Positions 54,827-64,000 of a DNA stretch of 64,000 nt are shown here, piece after piece. The notes beneath the pieces are model-generated. The model did no database searches. It saw only the letters and a list, made by a program, of their open reading frames with translations, and had not been told where the DNA came from. Source of the DNA: Oxalicibacterium flavum (GTDB taxonomy: Bacteria > Pseudomonadota > Gammaproteobacteria > Burkholderiales > Burkholderiaceae_D); assembly GCF_014635065.1 (NCBI RefSeq), contig NZ_BMCG01000002.1, forward strand, positions 310,001 to 374,000, in the 5' to 3' direction. How positions within the stretch are numbered: the first letter of the stretch is position 1; each line of letters begins with the position of its first letter. The translations under genes were made by a program, and so were the position numbers.

Positions 54827-57259
54827 TTACAGCCTTGCAGCCAGTGCCTGCCAGGTCTCCACCACGGAATCCGGATTGAGCGACAGCGAACCGATACCCT
54901 CCTGCATCAGCCAGGCGGCAAAGTCCGGATGGTCGGACGGCCCCTGCCCGCAGATGCCGACGTACTTGCCGTGCTTGCGGCAGGCCGCGATCGCGCGCGA
55001 GAACATCGCCATCACGGCCGGATCGCGCTCGTCGAAATCGGCGGCAAGGATATCCATGCCCGAGTCGCGGTCGAGTCCCAGCGTCAGTTGCGTCAGATCG
55101 TTGGAGCCGATCGAGAAGCCGTCGAAGTAGTCGAGAAACTCCTCGGCCAGGATCGCATTGGACGGCACCTCGCACATCATGACGATGCGCAGGCCGTTCT
55201 CGCCGCGCTTGAGTCCGTTTTGCGCCAGCAGCGCGATGACCTTCTCCGCCTGCCCCAGCGTGCGCACGAAGGGCACCATGATCTCGACGTTGGTCAGGCC
55301 CATGTCCTCGCGCACGCGCTTGAGCGCAATGCATTCCATCTCGAACGCCTGCGCGAAGTCCGGCGCCAGATAGCGCGCCACGCCGCGAAAACCGAGCATG
55401 GGATTTTCCTCGTCGGGCTCGTAACGAGTTCCGCCGATCAGCTTCTTGTACTCGTTCGACTTGAAGTCGGACAGGCGCACGATCACCGGCTTGGGCCAGA
55501 ACGCGCCGCCGATGGTGGCGATGCCTTCGGCCAGCTTGTCGATGTAGAAGTCGCGCGGCGAAGCGTATCCGCGCGAGACCGACTCGACCGCACGCTTCAG
55601 ATCGGCATCGATCTTCGGATAGTCGAGGATCGCCTTCGGATGCACGCCGATATTGTTGTTGATGATGAATTCCAGCCGCGCCAGGCCGACACCCGCGTTC
55701 GGCACCGCCTGGAACTCGAACGCCAGTTGCGGGTTGCCGACATTGAGCGTGATCTTCAGCGGCAACTCGGGCAAGGCACCGCGCGAGAATTCCGTGACCT
55801 CGGTTTCCAGCAGCCCGTCATAGACCTTGCCCTCGTCGCCTTCGGCGCAGGAGACGGTCACCAGTGCATTGTCGCGCAACAGTTCGGTCGCATTGCCGCA
55901 GCCGACCACGGCCGGCACGCCCAGCTCGCGCGCGATGATCGCCGCGTGGCAGGTCCGCCCACCGCGATTGGTGACGATGGCCGCGGCGCGCTTCATGACC
56001 GGCTCCCAGTTCGGATCTGTCATGTCGGCCACCAGCACGTCGCCGGGCTGCACGCGCTCCATGTCGGCCGGATCGAGGATCACGCGCACCGGGCCGGAAC
56101 CGATCTTCTGGCCGATCGCGCGGCCGGTCGCGAGCACCACGCCGTTACCCTTCATGCGAAAGCGTTGCTGGATATCCGTCGCGCCCTGCTGCGACTTCAC
56201 GGTCTCCGGACGCGCCTGCAGAATGTAGAGTTTGCCGTCCTGCCCGTCCCTGCCCCATTCGATGTCCATCGGCCGGCCGTAATGCTGCTCGATGATGACC
56301 GCATAGCGCGCCAGTTCGACGATCTCGTCATCGGTGAGCGAATAGCGGTCGCGCAGTTCGTCCGGCACGTCAACCGTGCGCACCGATCTGCCGGCACGCG
56401 CTTCCTGCGTGAACTCCATCTTGATCAGCTTGGAGCCGAGATTGCGGCGAATGATCGGCGACTTGCCTGCGGCCAGCATCGGCTTGTGCACATAGAACTC
56501 GTCGGGGTTGACCGCGCCCTGCACCACCGTCTCGCCGAGACCGTAGCTCGAGGTAATGAAGACCACATCGCTGAAACCGGACTCGGTATCCAGCGTAAAC
56601 ATCACGCCTGCCGCGCCGAGGTCGGAGCGCACCATGCGCTGCACGCCGGCCGACAGTGCCACATCGGCATGCACATACCCCTTGTGGACGCGATATGAAA
56701 TCGCGCGGTCGTTGTAGAGCGAGGCGAAGACGTGCTTGATCGCTTCCAGCACATTGTCGATGCCAACCACATTGAGAAAGGTTTCCTGCTGCCCGGCAAA
56801 GGAGGCATCCGGCAGATCTTCGGCGGTGGCCGACGAACGCACCGCAAACGAGGCATTGCCCGCATCCTGCGTCAGCGCCGCATAACTTTGCGTGATCTCC
56901 TGCTGCAGGCGCGGCGGGAATGGCGTGGCGACGATCCAGTCGCGAATCTGCACGCCGGCTTCGGCCAGCGCGCGCACATCATCGACGTCGAGTCCGTCGA
57001 GCCGGTCGGCGATGCGTTGCGCCAGACTCGGGCCGCCCTGCGCATGCGAGAGAAAGTCGCGAAACGCCTGCGCCGTCGTCGCAAAGCCGCCGGGCACGCG
57101 CACGCCGGCGCCAGCCAACTGGCTGATCATCTCGCCCAGCGACGCATTCTTGCCGCCGACCGACATCACATCGGTCATGCGCAACTGTTCGAAGGGGATA
57201 ACATAGGTGTCCGGAGAGGATGCGACAGCGCTACTCTCCGGATGTAATGCCTTTGACAT
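54827..57259 (-). CDS. ppsA: Phosphoenolpyruvate synthase
   Basis: Makes PEP from pyruvate with ATP in gluconeogenesis. It has 810 residues. The ATP-grasp nucleotide-binding domain covers about 15-370 ([20 protein letters not shown]). The swivelling phosphohistidine domain has [20 protein letters not shown] at about 430, with the catalytic His after the TC pair. The C-terminal PEP-binding barrel contains [17 protein letters not shown] and the catalytic cysteine in [14 protein letters not shown]. It is divergent from its regulator gene ppsR. Confidence 0.97.
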   Translation of the reverse strand: MSKALHPESSAVASSPDTYVIPFEQLRMTDVMSVGGKNASLGEMISQLAGAGVRVPGGFATTAQAFRDFLSHAQGGPSLAQRIADRLDGLDVDDVRALAEAGVQIRDWIVATPFPPRLQQEITQSYAALTQDAGNASFAVRSSATAEDLPDASFAGQQETFLNVVGIDNVLEAIKHVFASLYNDRAISYRVHKGYVHADVALSAGVQRMVRSDLGAAGVMFTLDTESGFSDVVFITSSYGLGETVVQGAVNPDEFYVHKPMLAAGKSPIIRRNLGSKLIKMEFTQEARAGRSVRTVDVPDELRDRYSLTDDEIVELARYAVIIEQHYGRPMDIEWGRDGQDGKLYILQARPETVKSQQGATDIQQRFRMKGNGVVLATGRAIGQKIGSGPVRVILDPADMERVQPGDVLVADMTDPNWEPVMKRAAAIVTNRGGRTCHAAIIARELGVPAVVGCGNATELLRDNALVTVSCAEGDEGKVYDGLLETEVTEFSRGALPELPLKITLNVGNPQLAFEFQAVPNAGVGLARLEFIINNNIGVHPKAILDYPKIDADLKRAVESVSRGYASPRDFYIDKLAEGIATIGGAFWPKPVIVRLSDFKSNEYKKLIGGTRYEPDEENPMLGFRGVARYLAPDFAQAFEMECIALKRVREDMGLTNVEIMVPFVRTLGQAEKVIALLAQNGLKRGENGLRIVMMCEVPSNAILAEEFLDYFDGFSIGSNDLTQLTLGLDRDSGMDILAADFDERDPAVMAMFSRAIAACRKHGKYVGICGQGPSDHPDFAAWLMQEGIGSLSLNPDSVVETWQALAARL

Positions 57260-57432
57260 ACCAAACCTCTTTCAGGGGTGAGAAGAAATTTTCATGCGTG
57301 CATTGCAGCCGGCCATTTTGCTATTCTCCTATGGCAAAACGAACGAGCAGTTGAAAAATATTCTACCGAATCCGGGGCGTCGCGGAAGATCGCGAAACGA
57401 TCAATTTACTTACGTCAGCCTTACATCTCGCC

Positions 57433-58266
57433 ATGTCCGACACCAGCCAGCAAGCCGCTCTGCGCACGGTCTTCTTCGTCTCGGACGGTACCGGTATCAC
57501 CGCCGAAACCTTCGGCCATTCGGTACTCACGCAGTTCGACGTGCGCGTGCGCCAGATCCGGCTGCCGTTCATCGATTCGATCGAAAAGGCCGAGGAAGCG
57601 CTGCGCACCATCAACGCCACCTGCATTGCCGACGGCCAGCGCGCCATCGTCTTTTCCACGCTGGTAAAGGACGAACTCTCCGATATCCTGCGCCGCTCGC
57701 AGGGCATGTACATGGACCTGATCCGGACTTTCATTGCTCCACTGGAACAGGAATTCGGCTTGAAGGCGATGCATACCATCGGGCGCAGCCATACCAGCAC
57801 CGACTCGGCCGAATACAAGAACCGCATCGAAGCGATCAATTTTTCGCTGGCGCACGATGACGGGCAATCGAGCAAGAATCTGGAAGAAGCCGATGTGATC
57901 CTGGTCGGCGTGTCGCGCTCGGGCAAGACGCCGACCACGCTGTTCCTGGCGATGCAATACGGCATCAAGGCCGCCAACTATCCGCTGACGCCGGACGATT
58001 TCGAACGCGGCAAGCTGCCCTCCAGCCTGCTGCCCTATCGCGACAAGATGTTCGGCCTGTCGATCGCGCCCGAACGCCTGAGCGAAATCCGCAACGAGCG
58101 GCTGCCGGGCAGCAAGTATGCGGCGCTTGCGAATTGCCGTTATGAAGTCAACGAAGCGGAAACAATGATGAAGCGCGAGGGGATACGCTGGATGTCCTCG
58201 ACCACCAAGTCCATCGAGGAAATCGCCGCGACCATCCTGCAGGAAATCCGCAGCAACGGCCGCTGA
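57433..58266 (+). CDS. ppsR: PEP synthase regulatory kinase/phosphorylase
   Basis: DUF299 family bifunctional enzyme that turns PEP synthase off by ADP-dependent threonine phosphorylation and on by Pi-dependent removal. It has 277 residues. The N-terminus has [20 protein letters not shown]. The P-loop [15 protein letters not shown] is at about 155. The C-terminus has [14 protein letters not shown]. The divergent ppsA gene, 173 bp away, is its target. Confidence 0.96.
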   Translation: MSDTSQQAALRTVFFVSDGTGITAETFGHSVLTQFDVRVRQIRLPFIDSIEKAEEALRTINATCIADGQRAIVFSTLVKDELSDILRRSQGMYMDLIRTFIAPLEQEFGLKAMHTIGRSHTSTDSAEYKNRIEAINFSLAHDDGQSSKNLEEADVILVGVSRSGKTPTTLFLAMQYGIKAANYPLTPDDFERGKLPSSLLPYRDKMFGLSIAPERLSEIRNERLPGSKYAALANCRYEVNEAETMMKREGIRWMSSTTKSIEEIAATILQEIRSNGR

Positions 58267-58282
58267 AGCAATTGCGATATGG

Positions 58283-59077
58283 TCAGCGTGCGAGCGTCTG
58301 CCTGACCTGTTCGAAGAAGCAGACGGCCGCACTGGCCGCGACGTTGAGCGATTCGACCTCGCCCAGATGCGGAATCGCCACACGATGCGTCGCCGCCGCC
58401 AGCAGCGCTTCATCGACACCCTGCCCTTCGTGGCCGAAGAGCCAGGCGACCGGCGCCGAAAGATCGAGCTGGTACAGCGACTGCTCGGTATGTGAACTGG
58501 TGGCGATGACGGGAATTGCGGCGCTCGCTACCAGCGGCGCCAGTTCGGCATTCTCGAAAATCTCGAGCACGAAGTGCGCGCCCATGCCGGCGCGCAAGAC
58601 CCTGGGCGACCACGCCTGCACCGTGCCCGCGCTGCAGAACACCTGCTTCACGCCGGCCGCGGCCGCGCTGCGCAGGATGGAACCGAGATTGCCCGGGTCC
58701 TGCACGCGATCCAGCAGCACCGACGATTGCGTCAATGCCGACGGCGCAGCAGGCACCGGCGTTTCCACCACGAACAGCAGATCGACGCCATGCTCGACCT
58801 GGCTCAGGGGATGAAACAAGGCGTCGGGCAGAGCGACTACCCTGGCGTCGCCCTGTTCGCAACGCTGCACGATTCCAGACACTTCCGGATTCGCCAGCGC
58901 ACTTTCACCAACCACGCACAGCAAGGGCATGCCGGTCTGACGCAGCCAGGTGTCGCACAGGTGCACGCCGTCGAGCAGCGATTGCCCGGCCTTGCGGCGC
59001 GCCTGCGCATTGTCGGCCAGCCGCCGCAGTTCCTTGTATTGCGGATTGTCGCGCGAAGTGATCGAGCGGATCGTCAT
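58283..59077 (-). CDS. TrmH/SpoU-family RNA 2'-O-methyltransferase
   Basis: 264 residues. An N-terminal substrate-binding domain (about 1-95) precedes the SPOUT catalytic domain with the three motifs [36 protein letters not shown] and [20 protein letters not shown], which build the knotted SAM site. Homologues methylate 23S rRNA or tRNA; the exact target is not clear. ATG 59077 overlaps the rnhB stop (ATGA). It is the last gene of the lipid A-rnhB cluster and converges on ppsR. Confidence 0.92.
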   Translation of the reverse strand: MTIRSITSRDNPQYKELRRLADNAQARRKAGQSLLDGVHLCDTWLRQTGMPLLCVVGESALANPEVSGIVQRCEQGDARVVALPDALFHPLSQVEHGVDLLFVVETPVPAAPSALTQSSVLLDRVQDPGNLGSILRSAAAAGVKQVFCSAGTVQAWSPRVLRAGMGAHFVLEIFENAELAPLVASAAIPVIATSSHTEQSLYQLDLSAPVAWLFGHEGQGVDEALLAAATHRVAIPHLGEVESLNVAASAAVCFFEQVRQTLAR

Positions 59078-59709
59078 GATGCCTCTGCCGGCTGCAGCAG
59101 CGCACGCACCGGCGCATACGAGGTGCGATGCACGGGCGATACGCCATGCAGGCGCAGGCGTTCGAGATGCAGCTCGGTCGGATAGCCCTTGTGCTGGTCG
59201 AAGCCGTAGAGCGGATACTGTTCGTGCAGCAGACGCAGCGCGTGATCGCGTGCGGTCTTGGCGAGGATGGAAGCGGCGGAGATCGCCCTGACCTTGTCGT
59301 CGCCCTGGATCACGGCCTCCGTGCGAACGTTCATCACCGGGCAGCGGTTGCCGTCGATCAGCGCCAGCGTCGGCACGATATGCAGGCCTTCGACCGCGCG
59401 CCGCATCGCCAGCATGGTCGCCTGCAGGATGTTGTGGGTATCGATTTCCTTCTCGCAGCACTGCGCGATCGACCACGCCAGCGCACGCTCCTTGATCTGC
59501 ACGGCCAGTTCGTCGCGGCGCGCCTCGGTCAGCTTCTTGGAGTCGCGCAGGCCTCGGATCGGGCGCCTGGGATCGAGGATCACGGCCGCCGCGAACACCG
59601 GCCCGGCGAGCGGCCCGCGGCCTGCTTCATCGACGCCGCAGACGATGTCGTCCTCGCAAACCGAGAACAGGGACATGCTGAGCTGGCGCGTTTTCTTCAT
59701 GGTTGCCAT
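59074..59709 (-). CDS. rnhB: Ribonuclease HII
   Basis: Removes ribonucleotides from DNA. It has 211 residues. Motif [20 protein letters not shown] carries the first catalytic acidic pair (Asp-Glu). [22 protein letters not shown] and [18 protein letters not shown] hold the remaining conserved residues. It lies 1 nt after lpxB in the same operon, the common lpxA-lpxB-rnhB order of betaproteobacteria. Confidence 0.96.
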   Translation of the reverse strand: MATMKKTRQLSMSLFSVCEDDIVCGVDEAGRGPLAGPVFAAAVILDPRRPIRGLRDSKKLTEARRDELAVQIKERALAWSIAQCCEKEIDTHNILQATMLAMRRAVEGLHIVPTLALIDGNRCPVMNVRTEAVIQGDDKVRAISAASILAKTARDHALRLLHEQYPLYGFDQHKGYPTELHLERLRLHGVSPVHRTSYAPVRALLQPAEAS

Positions 59710-59710
59710 C

Positions 59711-60892
59711 CTAGTCCAGGCTGCCCGTGCGGTCGATCAGGTTCATGACCGCCTGCGCGCTCTCGCCCGCCGTGTCGCGCAGCAGGCTGAAGTGCATCTC
59801 GACGAAGCGCTGCCGCAGACGCTCGCGATGCGCGGCGTCCTCGAGCTGCAGCCACATCGCGTCGGCCAGCGCCTGCGGCGTAGCGGCATCCTGCAGCAAT
59901 TCCGGCACCAGAAATTCACGCGCGAGGATGTTCGGCAGGCCGATCCACGGCTGGTATCCCATGTGCCGCAGCACGTGCCACGAAGCGCGCATCATCTTGT
60001 AGGCGATCACCATCGGCTTCTTGAACAGTGCCACCTCGAGCGAGGCGGTGCCGGAAGCGACCAGCACCGCGTCGGCCGCTGCCAGCGCGGCATGCGACTT
60101 GCCGTCGGCGATCAGCAGCGGCACGTCCTGCAGGCCGGCCTGCGCGATCAGTTCCTGGAAGTAGCGATGCCGCGTCTCGCCCGCCATCGGCGCCACGAAG
60201 CGCAGCGACGGATCGCGCTGCAACAGCAGCTTGGCGGCACCGACGAAGGCGGCCGCATTGTATTTGAGTTCGGACATGCGGCTACCCGGCAGGATCGCGA
60301 CCACGCGCCCTTCCTGTGGCAGACCGAGTTCGGCGCGTGCCGCCGCCTGGTCCGGCTCCATCGGGATCACCTGCGCCAGCGGATGGCCGACGTAGGTGGC
60401 CGGAATGCCGGCCTTGCGGTAGATCTCTTCCTCGAACGGAAAGATCACCAGCATGTGCGACACCGAGCGCGCGATCTTCTTGATGCGGCCGCCGCGCCAG
60501 GCCCAGATCGAGGGGCCGACGAAATGCACGGTCGGGATGCCGGCATCCTTGAGCTGCGCTTCCAGTCCGAGGTTGAAATCCGGCGCATCGACGCCGATGA
60601 AGACGGCCGGCCGCTCCGCGAGCAGCTGGTCGCGCAGTGTGTTCTGGATGCCCTTGATCTCGCGGTAATGCGCGAGCACCTCGAACAGCCCGCGTACCGA
60701 GAGTTTTTCCATCGGGAAGTCGCTGACGAAGCCGTACTTCGCCATCGCCGGACCGCCGATGCCGTGCATGTGCGCATCGGGCAGGCGCGGCCGCAGGCCG
60801 GACAGCAGGCGCCCGGCCAACAGGTCGCCGGAAGTCTCGCCCGCCACCATGGCGACCGAGAGGCCTGCCTGTTTTTCAGCGAATGATGCCAC
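59711..60892 (-). CDS. lpxB: Lipid-A-disaccharide synthase
   Basis: Glycosyltransferase (GT19) that joins UDP-2,3-diacylglucosamine and lipid X in lipid A synthesis at the inner membrane. It has 393 residues. It opens with [48 protein letters not shown] and [12 protein letters not shown] lie in the catalytic core, and a C-terminal segment has [20 protein letters not shown]. It overlaps the end of lpxA by 17 nt. Confidence 0.96.
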   Translation of the reverse strand: MASFAEKQAGLSVAMVAGETSGDLLAGRLLSGLRPRLPDAHMHGIGGPAMAKYGFVSDFPMEKLSVRGLFEVLAHYREIKGIQNTLRDQLLAERPAVFIGVDAPDFNLGLEAQLKDAGIPTVHFVGPSIWAWRGGRIKKIARSVSHMLVIFPFEEEIYRKAGIPATYVGHPLAQVIPMEPDQAAARAELGLPQEGRVVAILPGSRMSELKYNAAAFVGAAKLLLQRDPSLRFVAPMAGETRHRYFQELIAQAGLQDVPLLIADGKSHAALAAADAVLVASGTASLEVALFKKPMVIAYKMMRASWHVLRHMGYQPWIGLPNILAREFLVPELLQDAATPQALADAMWLQLEDAAHRERLRQRFVEMHFSLLRDTAGESAQAVMNLIDRTGSLD

Positions 60893-61661
60893 GGGGCGAT
60901 GCGTCTATGAATTCGCGCAACTGCTTGAGATAGGCGGCGGCGTCCGGCGATTTCTGCTCTTCCTGCTGCAGCGCGGCCTTGGCCTCGTCGAGCGGCAGGC
61001 CCGAACGATAGACGATGCGGTAGCCGCGCTTGATCGCCGCGATCTGCTCGCTGCTGAAGCCGCGGCGCTTTAGGCCTTCGCTGTTGATGCCGGCCGGTGC
61101 TGCACGATTGCCCGCCGCCGTCACGAACGGTGGCACGTCCTGGCTGACGGCGGCCGTGAAGGCGGTCATCGCATGCGCGCCGATATGACAGAACTGGTGC
61201 ACCGAGGTGAAGCCGCCGAGGAACACCCAGTCGCCCAGATGCACGTGGCCAGCCAGCGTCGCATTGTTGGCGAGAATGATGTTGTCGCCGAGCTGGCAGT
61301 CGTGCGCGATGTGCACGTAGGCCATGATCCAGTTGTTGCTGCCCAGGCGCGTGATGCCTCCGTCCTGCACAGTACCGAGGTTGATGGTGACGAATTCGCG
61401 GATGGTGTTGCCGTCGCCGATGATCAGCTGCGTCGGCTCACCCGCGTACTTCTTGTCCTGCGGCGCAGCGCCGATGGAAGCGAACTGGAAGATATGGTTG
61501 TCGCGGCCGATCGTGGTGTGGCCTTCGATCACGACGTGCGGGCCGATACGCGTACCGGCGCCGATCTGCACGTGCGGGCCGACGACCGTATAGGCGCCGA
61601 TCTCTACCGACGCATCGACCTTGGCGGCAGGATCAACCAGCGCGGTCGGATGGATCGCCAT
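60876..61661 (-). CDS. lpxA: UDP-N-acetylglucosamine acyltransferase
   Basis: First step of lipid A synthesis: adds the 3-hydroxyacyl chain from ACP to UDP-GlcNAc. It has 261 residues. Hexapeptide repeats form a left-handed beta-helix (about 1-190, for example [20 protein letters not shown]). The catalytic-histidine region is [17 protein letters not shown]-terminal helical part has [23 protein letters not shown] 61661 begins [16 protein letters not shown]; the frame to 61712 is not used. It starts 2 nt after fabZ. Confidence 0.96.
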   Translation of the reverse strand: MAIHPTALVDPAAKVDASVEIGAYTVVGPHVQIGAGTRIGPHVVIEGHTTIGRDNHIFQFASIGAAPQDKKYAGEPTQLIIGDGNTIREFVTINLGTVQDGGITRLGSNNWIMAYVHIAHDCQLGDNIILANNATLAGHVHLGDWVFLGGFTSVHQFCHIGAHAMTAFTAAVSQDVPPFVTAAGNRAAPAGINSEGLKRRGFSSEQIAAIKRGYRIVYRSGLPLDEAKAALQQEEQKSPDAAAYLKQLREFIDASPRGIIR

Positions 61662-61663
61662 GT

Positions 61664-62149
61664 TTACTGTCCCGCTGCCGGTGCAGCGTCGCTGATGGTG
61701 CGCATGGTGCACATGAGTTCGGCTTCCAGCGCGACCTGCCCGTCAACCGAGCCGACCGCCTGGTATTTCCAGATGCCGCGCGCGTTGCGCAGGATCTCGA
61801 CGTCCATCTTCAATTGATCGCCCGGCTCGACCGGACGCTTGAAGCGCGCGCCGTCGATGCCGACGAAATAGACGACGCTGTTGTCATCCGGCTTCAGGCC
61901 CATGGTCAGGAAGGACAGCAAGGCGGCGGTCTGCGCCAGCGCCTCGATCATCAGCACGCCCGGCATGACCGGCTTGTGCGGGAAATGGCCGTTGAAGAAT
62001 TCCTCGTTGGCGGTGACGTTCTTGATCGCGGTGATCGATTTGCCCGACTCCCACGTCAACACGCGGTCAACCAGCAGCAGCGGATAACGGTGCGGCAGGT
62101 ACTGTTTGATCTGGTTGATGTCGAGGGTCTTGCTGACTGGAGTGTTCAT
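61664..62149 (-). CDS. fabZ: 3-hydroxyacyl-ACP dehydratase FabZ
   Basis: Hot-dog fold dehydratase of fatty acid synthesis, 161 residues. The signature [13 protein letters not shown] is at the N-terminus, and [20 protein letters not shown] holds the catalytic His and Glu (about 54-72). It lies between lpxD (overlap ATGA) and lpxA, linking fatty acid and lipid A synthesis. Confidence 0.96.
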   Translation of the reverse strand: MNTPVSKTLDINQIKQYLPHRYPLLLVDRVLTWESGKSITAIKNVTANEEFFNGHFPHKPVMPGVLMIEALAQTAALLSFLTMGLKPDDNSVVYFVGIDGARFKRPVEPGDQLKMDVEILRNARGIWKYQAVGSVDGQVALEAELMCTMRTISDAAPAAGQ

Positions 62150-63213
62150 TCTGCGATTTTCGGTTTCGTTTGATCGCCAGGCGATTTGATGGTTTTTTCG
62201 AGTTCCCGGATTTTCTCACGCATCGCGGCCAGATTGCGCACGATGACGGCGGATTTTTCCCATTCGGCATTCTTTGCCAGCGGATAGAAGCCCGTATATT
62301 GCCCCGGCTCGTGGATCGAGCGCGACACCAGGCTGCCGGACGAGATGTGCACCTTGTCGGCGATCGTCAGGTGGCCGAGCACCATGGCCGCACCGCCAAA
62401 GGTACAGTACTTGCCGATCACGGCGCTGCCGGCCACGCCGACGCAGCCGGCCATCGCCGTGTGCGCGCCGATATGGCAGTTGTGGCCGATCTGGATCTGG
62501 TTGTCGAGCTTGACGCCATCCTCGATCACGGTGTCGGCCAGCGCGCCGCGGTCGATCGAGGTATTGGCGCCGATCTCCACGTCGTCGCCGATGCGCACCG
62601 CGCCGGTCTGCGGAATCTTGACCCACGCGCCGCCTTCGTTGGCAAAGCCGAAGCCATCGGCGCCGATCACCGCGCCTGACTGGATGATGCCGCGCGCGCC
62701 GATGCGGCATCCATCCAGGAAACTCACGCGCGGATGAAAATGCGTGCCCGGACCCACATATGCGTTGCGCCCAATCACGCAACCGGCTTCGATCACGCAA
62801 TCGTCTTCCACCACCGCGCCGGCACCGATGGCCACATGCGGACCAACGACAGCCGAAGGCGCGACACTGGCAGTCGGATCGACGAAGGCGGAAGGATGAA
62901 TACCTGCTTCCCTCGCAGGCGCTGCCAGCGCGACGAAATACTGCGCCGCATGCGCAAAGTAGGCGTACGGGTTGGCGGTAACGATGCGCGCGCCGGCGTA
63001 ATCGGCACCGATCGCCTCGTTGTCCTTGTCGGAAAGGATCAGGCAGGCTGCACGCGTCTGCGCCGCCTGCGTTCTCAGCTTGGGATTGGAGAGGAAAGTG
63101 ATGTGCGACGCATCGGCGTCGTTCAATGGTGCGATGCCAACCACGGTCAGGTCGGCATCGCCTATCAGTCGGCCACCCAAGCGTTCGACCAAATCACCCA
63201 GTCGAGTGCTCAT
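62146..63213 (-). CDS. lpxD: UDP-3-O-acylglucosamine N-acyltransferase
   Basis: Third step of lipid A synthesis. It has 355 residues. The N-terminal uridine-binding domain covers about 1-105 ([20 protein letters not shown]). The hexapeptide-repeat helix covers about 105-310, with the catalytic histidine segment [19 protein letters not shown] at about 240. A C-terminal helix has [17 protein letters not shown]. It follows the skp gene after 15 nt. Confidence 0.96.
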   Translation of the reverse strand: MSTRLGDLVERLGGRLIGDADLTVVGIAPLNDADASHITFLSNPKLRTQAAQTRAACLILSDKDNEAIGADYAGARIVTANPYAYFAHAAQYFVALAAPAREAGIHPSAFVDPTASVAPSAVVGPHVAIGAGAVVEDDCVIEAGCVIGRNAYVGPGTHFHPRVSFLDGCRIGARGIIQSGAVIGADGFGFANEGGAWVKIPQTGAVRIGDDVEIGANTSIDRGALADTVIEDGVKLDNQIQIGHNCHIGAHTAMAGCVGVAGSAVIGKYCTFGGAAMVLGHLTIADKVHISSGSLVSRSIHEPGQYTGFYPLAKNAEWEKSAVIVRNLAAMREKIRELEKTIKSPGDQTKPKIAE

Positions 63214-63228
63214 CGTTGCCTTGTCCGT

Positions 63229-63765
63229 TTACTTGGCGAGTGCCTTGATGACCTTGTCGGTGATATCGATGCGGTTGCTGACATAAGCCGCTTCCTGCAG
63301 GACGATGTCGAACTTCTCTGCTTCGGCAATCTGCTTGATGACCTTGTTGGTACGGTCGATGGCGCCGGCGGTCTCTTCATTGCGGCGCTGGCTCAGGTCT
63401 TCCTGGAACTCGCGCTGGCGGCGCTGCAGGTCGCGGTCCATGTCGGACAGCTCACGCTGACGGCGCACGCGATCCGATTCGGACAGCACCGGCGCATCCT
63501 TGTCGAACTTGTCGGCAGCGCTCTTCAGGCGGGTCGCCATATCCTGCAATTCCTTCTGGCGACGCGAAAATTCCTGCTCGAGTCGTGCCTGCGCGGCCTT
63601 GTAAGGCGCGGCTTCGCGGAACACGCGCTCGGTGCTGATGAAGCCGATCTTTGCCGACTCCTGAGCTTGCGCCGGGGAAATCAGGCAGAAAGCCGACAGC
63701 ATGACCGCCGCGCCCTTGGTGATGACTGATGAGGTAAAAGTTGCCTTCAAGATTGTTCTCCGCAT
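63229..63765 (-). CDS. skp: OmpH/Skp-family periplasmic chaperone
   Basis: 178 residues. The signal peptide ends near LISPAQAQ (about 34). The mature start SAKIGFISTERVFREAAPYK is typical, followed by a long charged coiled coil (about 60-135) that forms the tentacles holding unfolded outer-membrane proteins. It lies between bamA and lpxD, the usual order. A start at a later methionine is possible (MLSAFCLI). Confidence 0.93.
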   Translation of the reverse strand: MRRTILKATFTSSVITKGAAVMLSAFCLISPAQAQESAKIGFISTERVFREAAPYKAAQARLEQEFSRRQKELQDMATRLKSAADKFDKDAPVLSESDRVRRQRELSDMDRDLQRRQREFQEDLSQRRNEETAGAIDRTNKVIKQIAEAEKFDIVLQEAAYVSNRIDITDKVIKALAK

Positions 63766-63806
63766 TTCATGTTGCGATCATCAAACGAATATTATGCCTC
63801 AGATGA

Positions 63807-64000
63807 TCAGAAGCCTGTACCCAGTTGGAACTGGAAGGCCTGTGTTTCGTCACGTGTTTCGGGTCTGCCATCCTTGTTCGGATTCAGAGCCTTGCCGAAG
63901 CTCAGCTTGAGCGGGCCGATCGGCGACACCCAGCTCAGACCGATACCGACAGAATACTTGAGATCGCTGCCGAAACTCGTTTTCGGACCAGCTTTTTCAT
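63807..64000 (-). CDS. bamA: BamA, C-terminal end only
   Basis: Outer-membrane protein assembly factor, cut by the right window edge. The visible 63 residues are the last strands of the barrel: SVGIGLSWVSPIGPLKLSFG and the final QAFQFQLGTGF, ending in the C-terminal Phe that is the outer-membrane insertion signal. Its position upstream of skp and lpxD supports the call. Confidence 0.93.
   Translation of the reverse strand, partial: EKAGPKTSFGSDLKYSVGIGLSWVSPIGPLKLSFGKALNPNKDGRPETRDETQAFQFQLGTGF

Overview
The window is high-GC DNA from a betaproteobacterium of the order Burkholderiales, most likely family Oxalobacteraceae (Herbaspirillum/Collimonas/Janthinobacterium-like). This rests on the housekeeping block at the right-hand end (guaB-guaA, ratA-rnfH, smpB, nfeD-qmcA, ppsA/ppsR, bamA-skp-lpxD-fabZ-lpxA-lpxB-rnhB-methyltransferase) and on the protein sequences. 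The genus cannot be fixed from the sequence alone. No transposase, tRNA, rRNA, CRISPR array or phage gene was found.

Left part (1-30.9 kb): a dense metal-uptake island. Four FecI-type ECF sigma genes are read leftwards (start positions 1461, 5738, 9257 and 13485), each followed at once by a FecR-type regulator. Three of these pairs lead into a TonB-dependent receptor gene. A Fur-box-like palindrome precedes each sigma gene. In the cassette at 9257-5954 the FecR is only 114 aa, with no periplasmic domain, and its receptor has no N-terminal signalling (STN) domain. The surface-signalling relay has therefore lost both halves of its sensing arm. Next come a four-gene tripartite RND efflux operon of MdtABC/MuxABC-OpmB type (22582-13620), also behind a Fur-box-like site, and a YbaY-META lipoprotein. 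A fifth sigma/FecR/receptor set reads rightwards (23775-28029). It is followed by a convergent STN-less receptor with a small His-rich membrane protein upstream (30872-28107).

Middle (31-47.6 kb): a Phd/YefM antitoxin plus zeta-type kinase toxin pair with a palindromic operator; gltS; a LysR regulator divergent from a pirin; mmsA divergent from a second LysR regulator; a 749-aa fusion of a HAD phosphatase with mannitol-1-phosphate dehydrogenase behind a roughly 380-nt structured leader; an unknown membrane protein; a complete fecI-fecR-fecA ferric-citrate-type system (41931-46339); and a PLP aminotransferase.

Right part (47.7-64 kb): core metabolism and envelope biogenesis. It holds guanine nucleotide synthesis (guaB, a small GAF protein, guaA), a DUF4124 protein, ratA-rnfH, smpB, an nfeD-qmcA pair, PEP synthase with its divergent regulator, and the lipid A/outer-membrane operon. 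bamA is cut by the right edge and a fecR gene by the left edge.

Working model for the iron genes: under iron starvation Fur would release the sigma genes and the efflux operon. Each intact FecR/STN-receptor pair would then switch on its own receptor when its ligand is present, while the truncated cassette would respond to iron level only. The efflux pump may export a siderophore, but no siderophore synthesis gene lies in the window, so this is inference.
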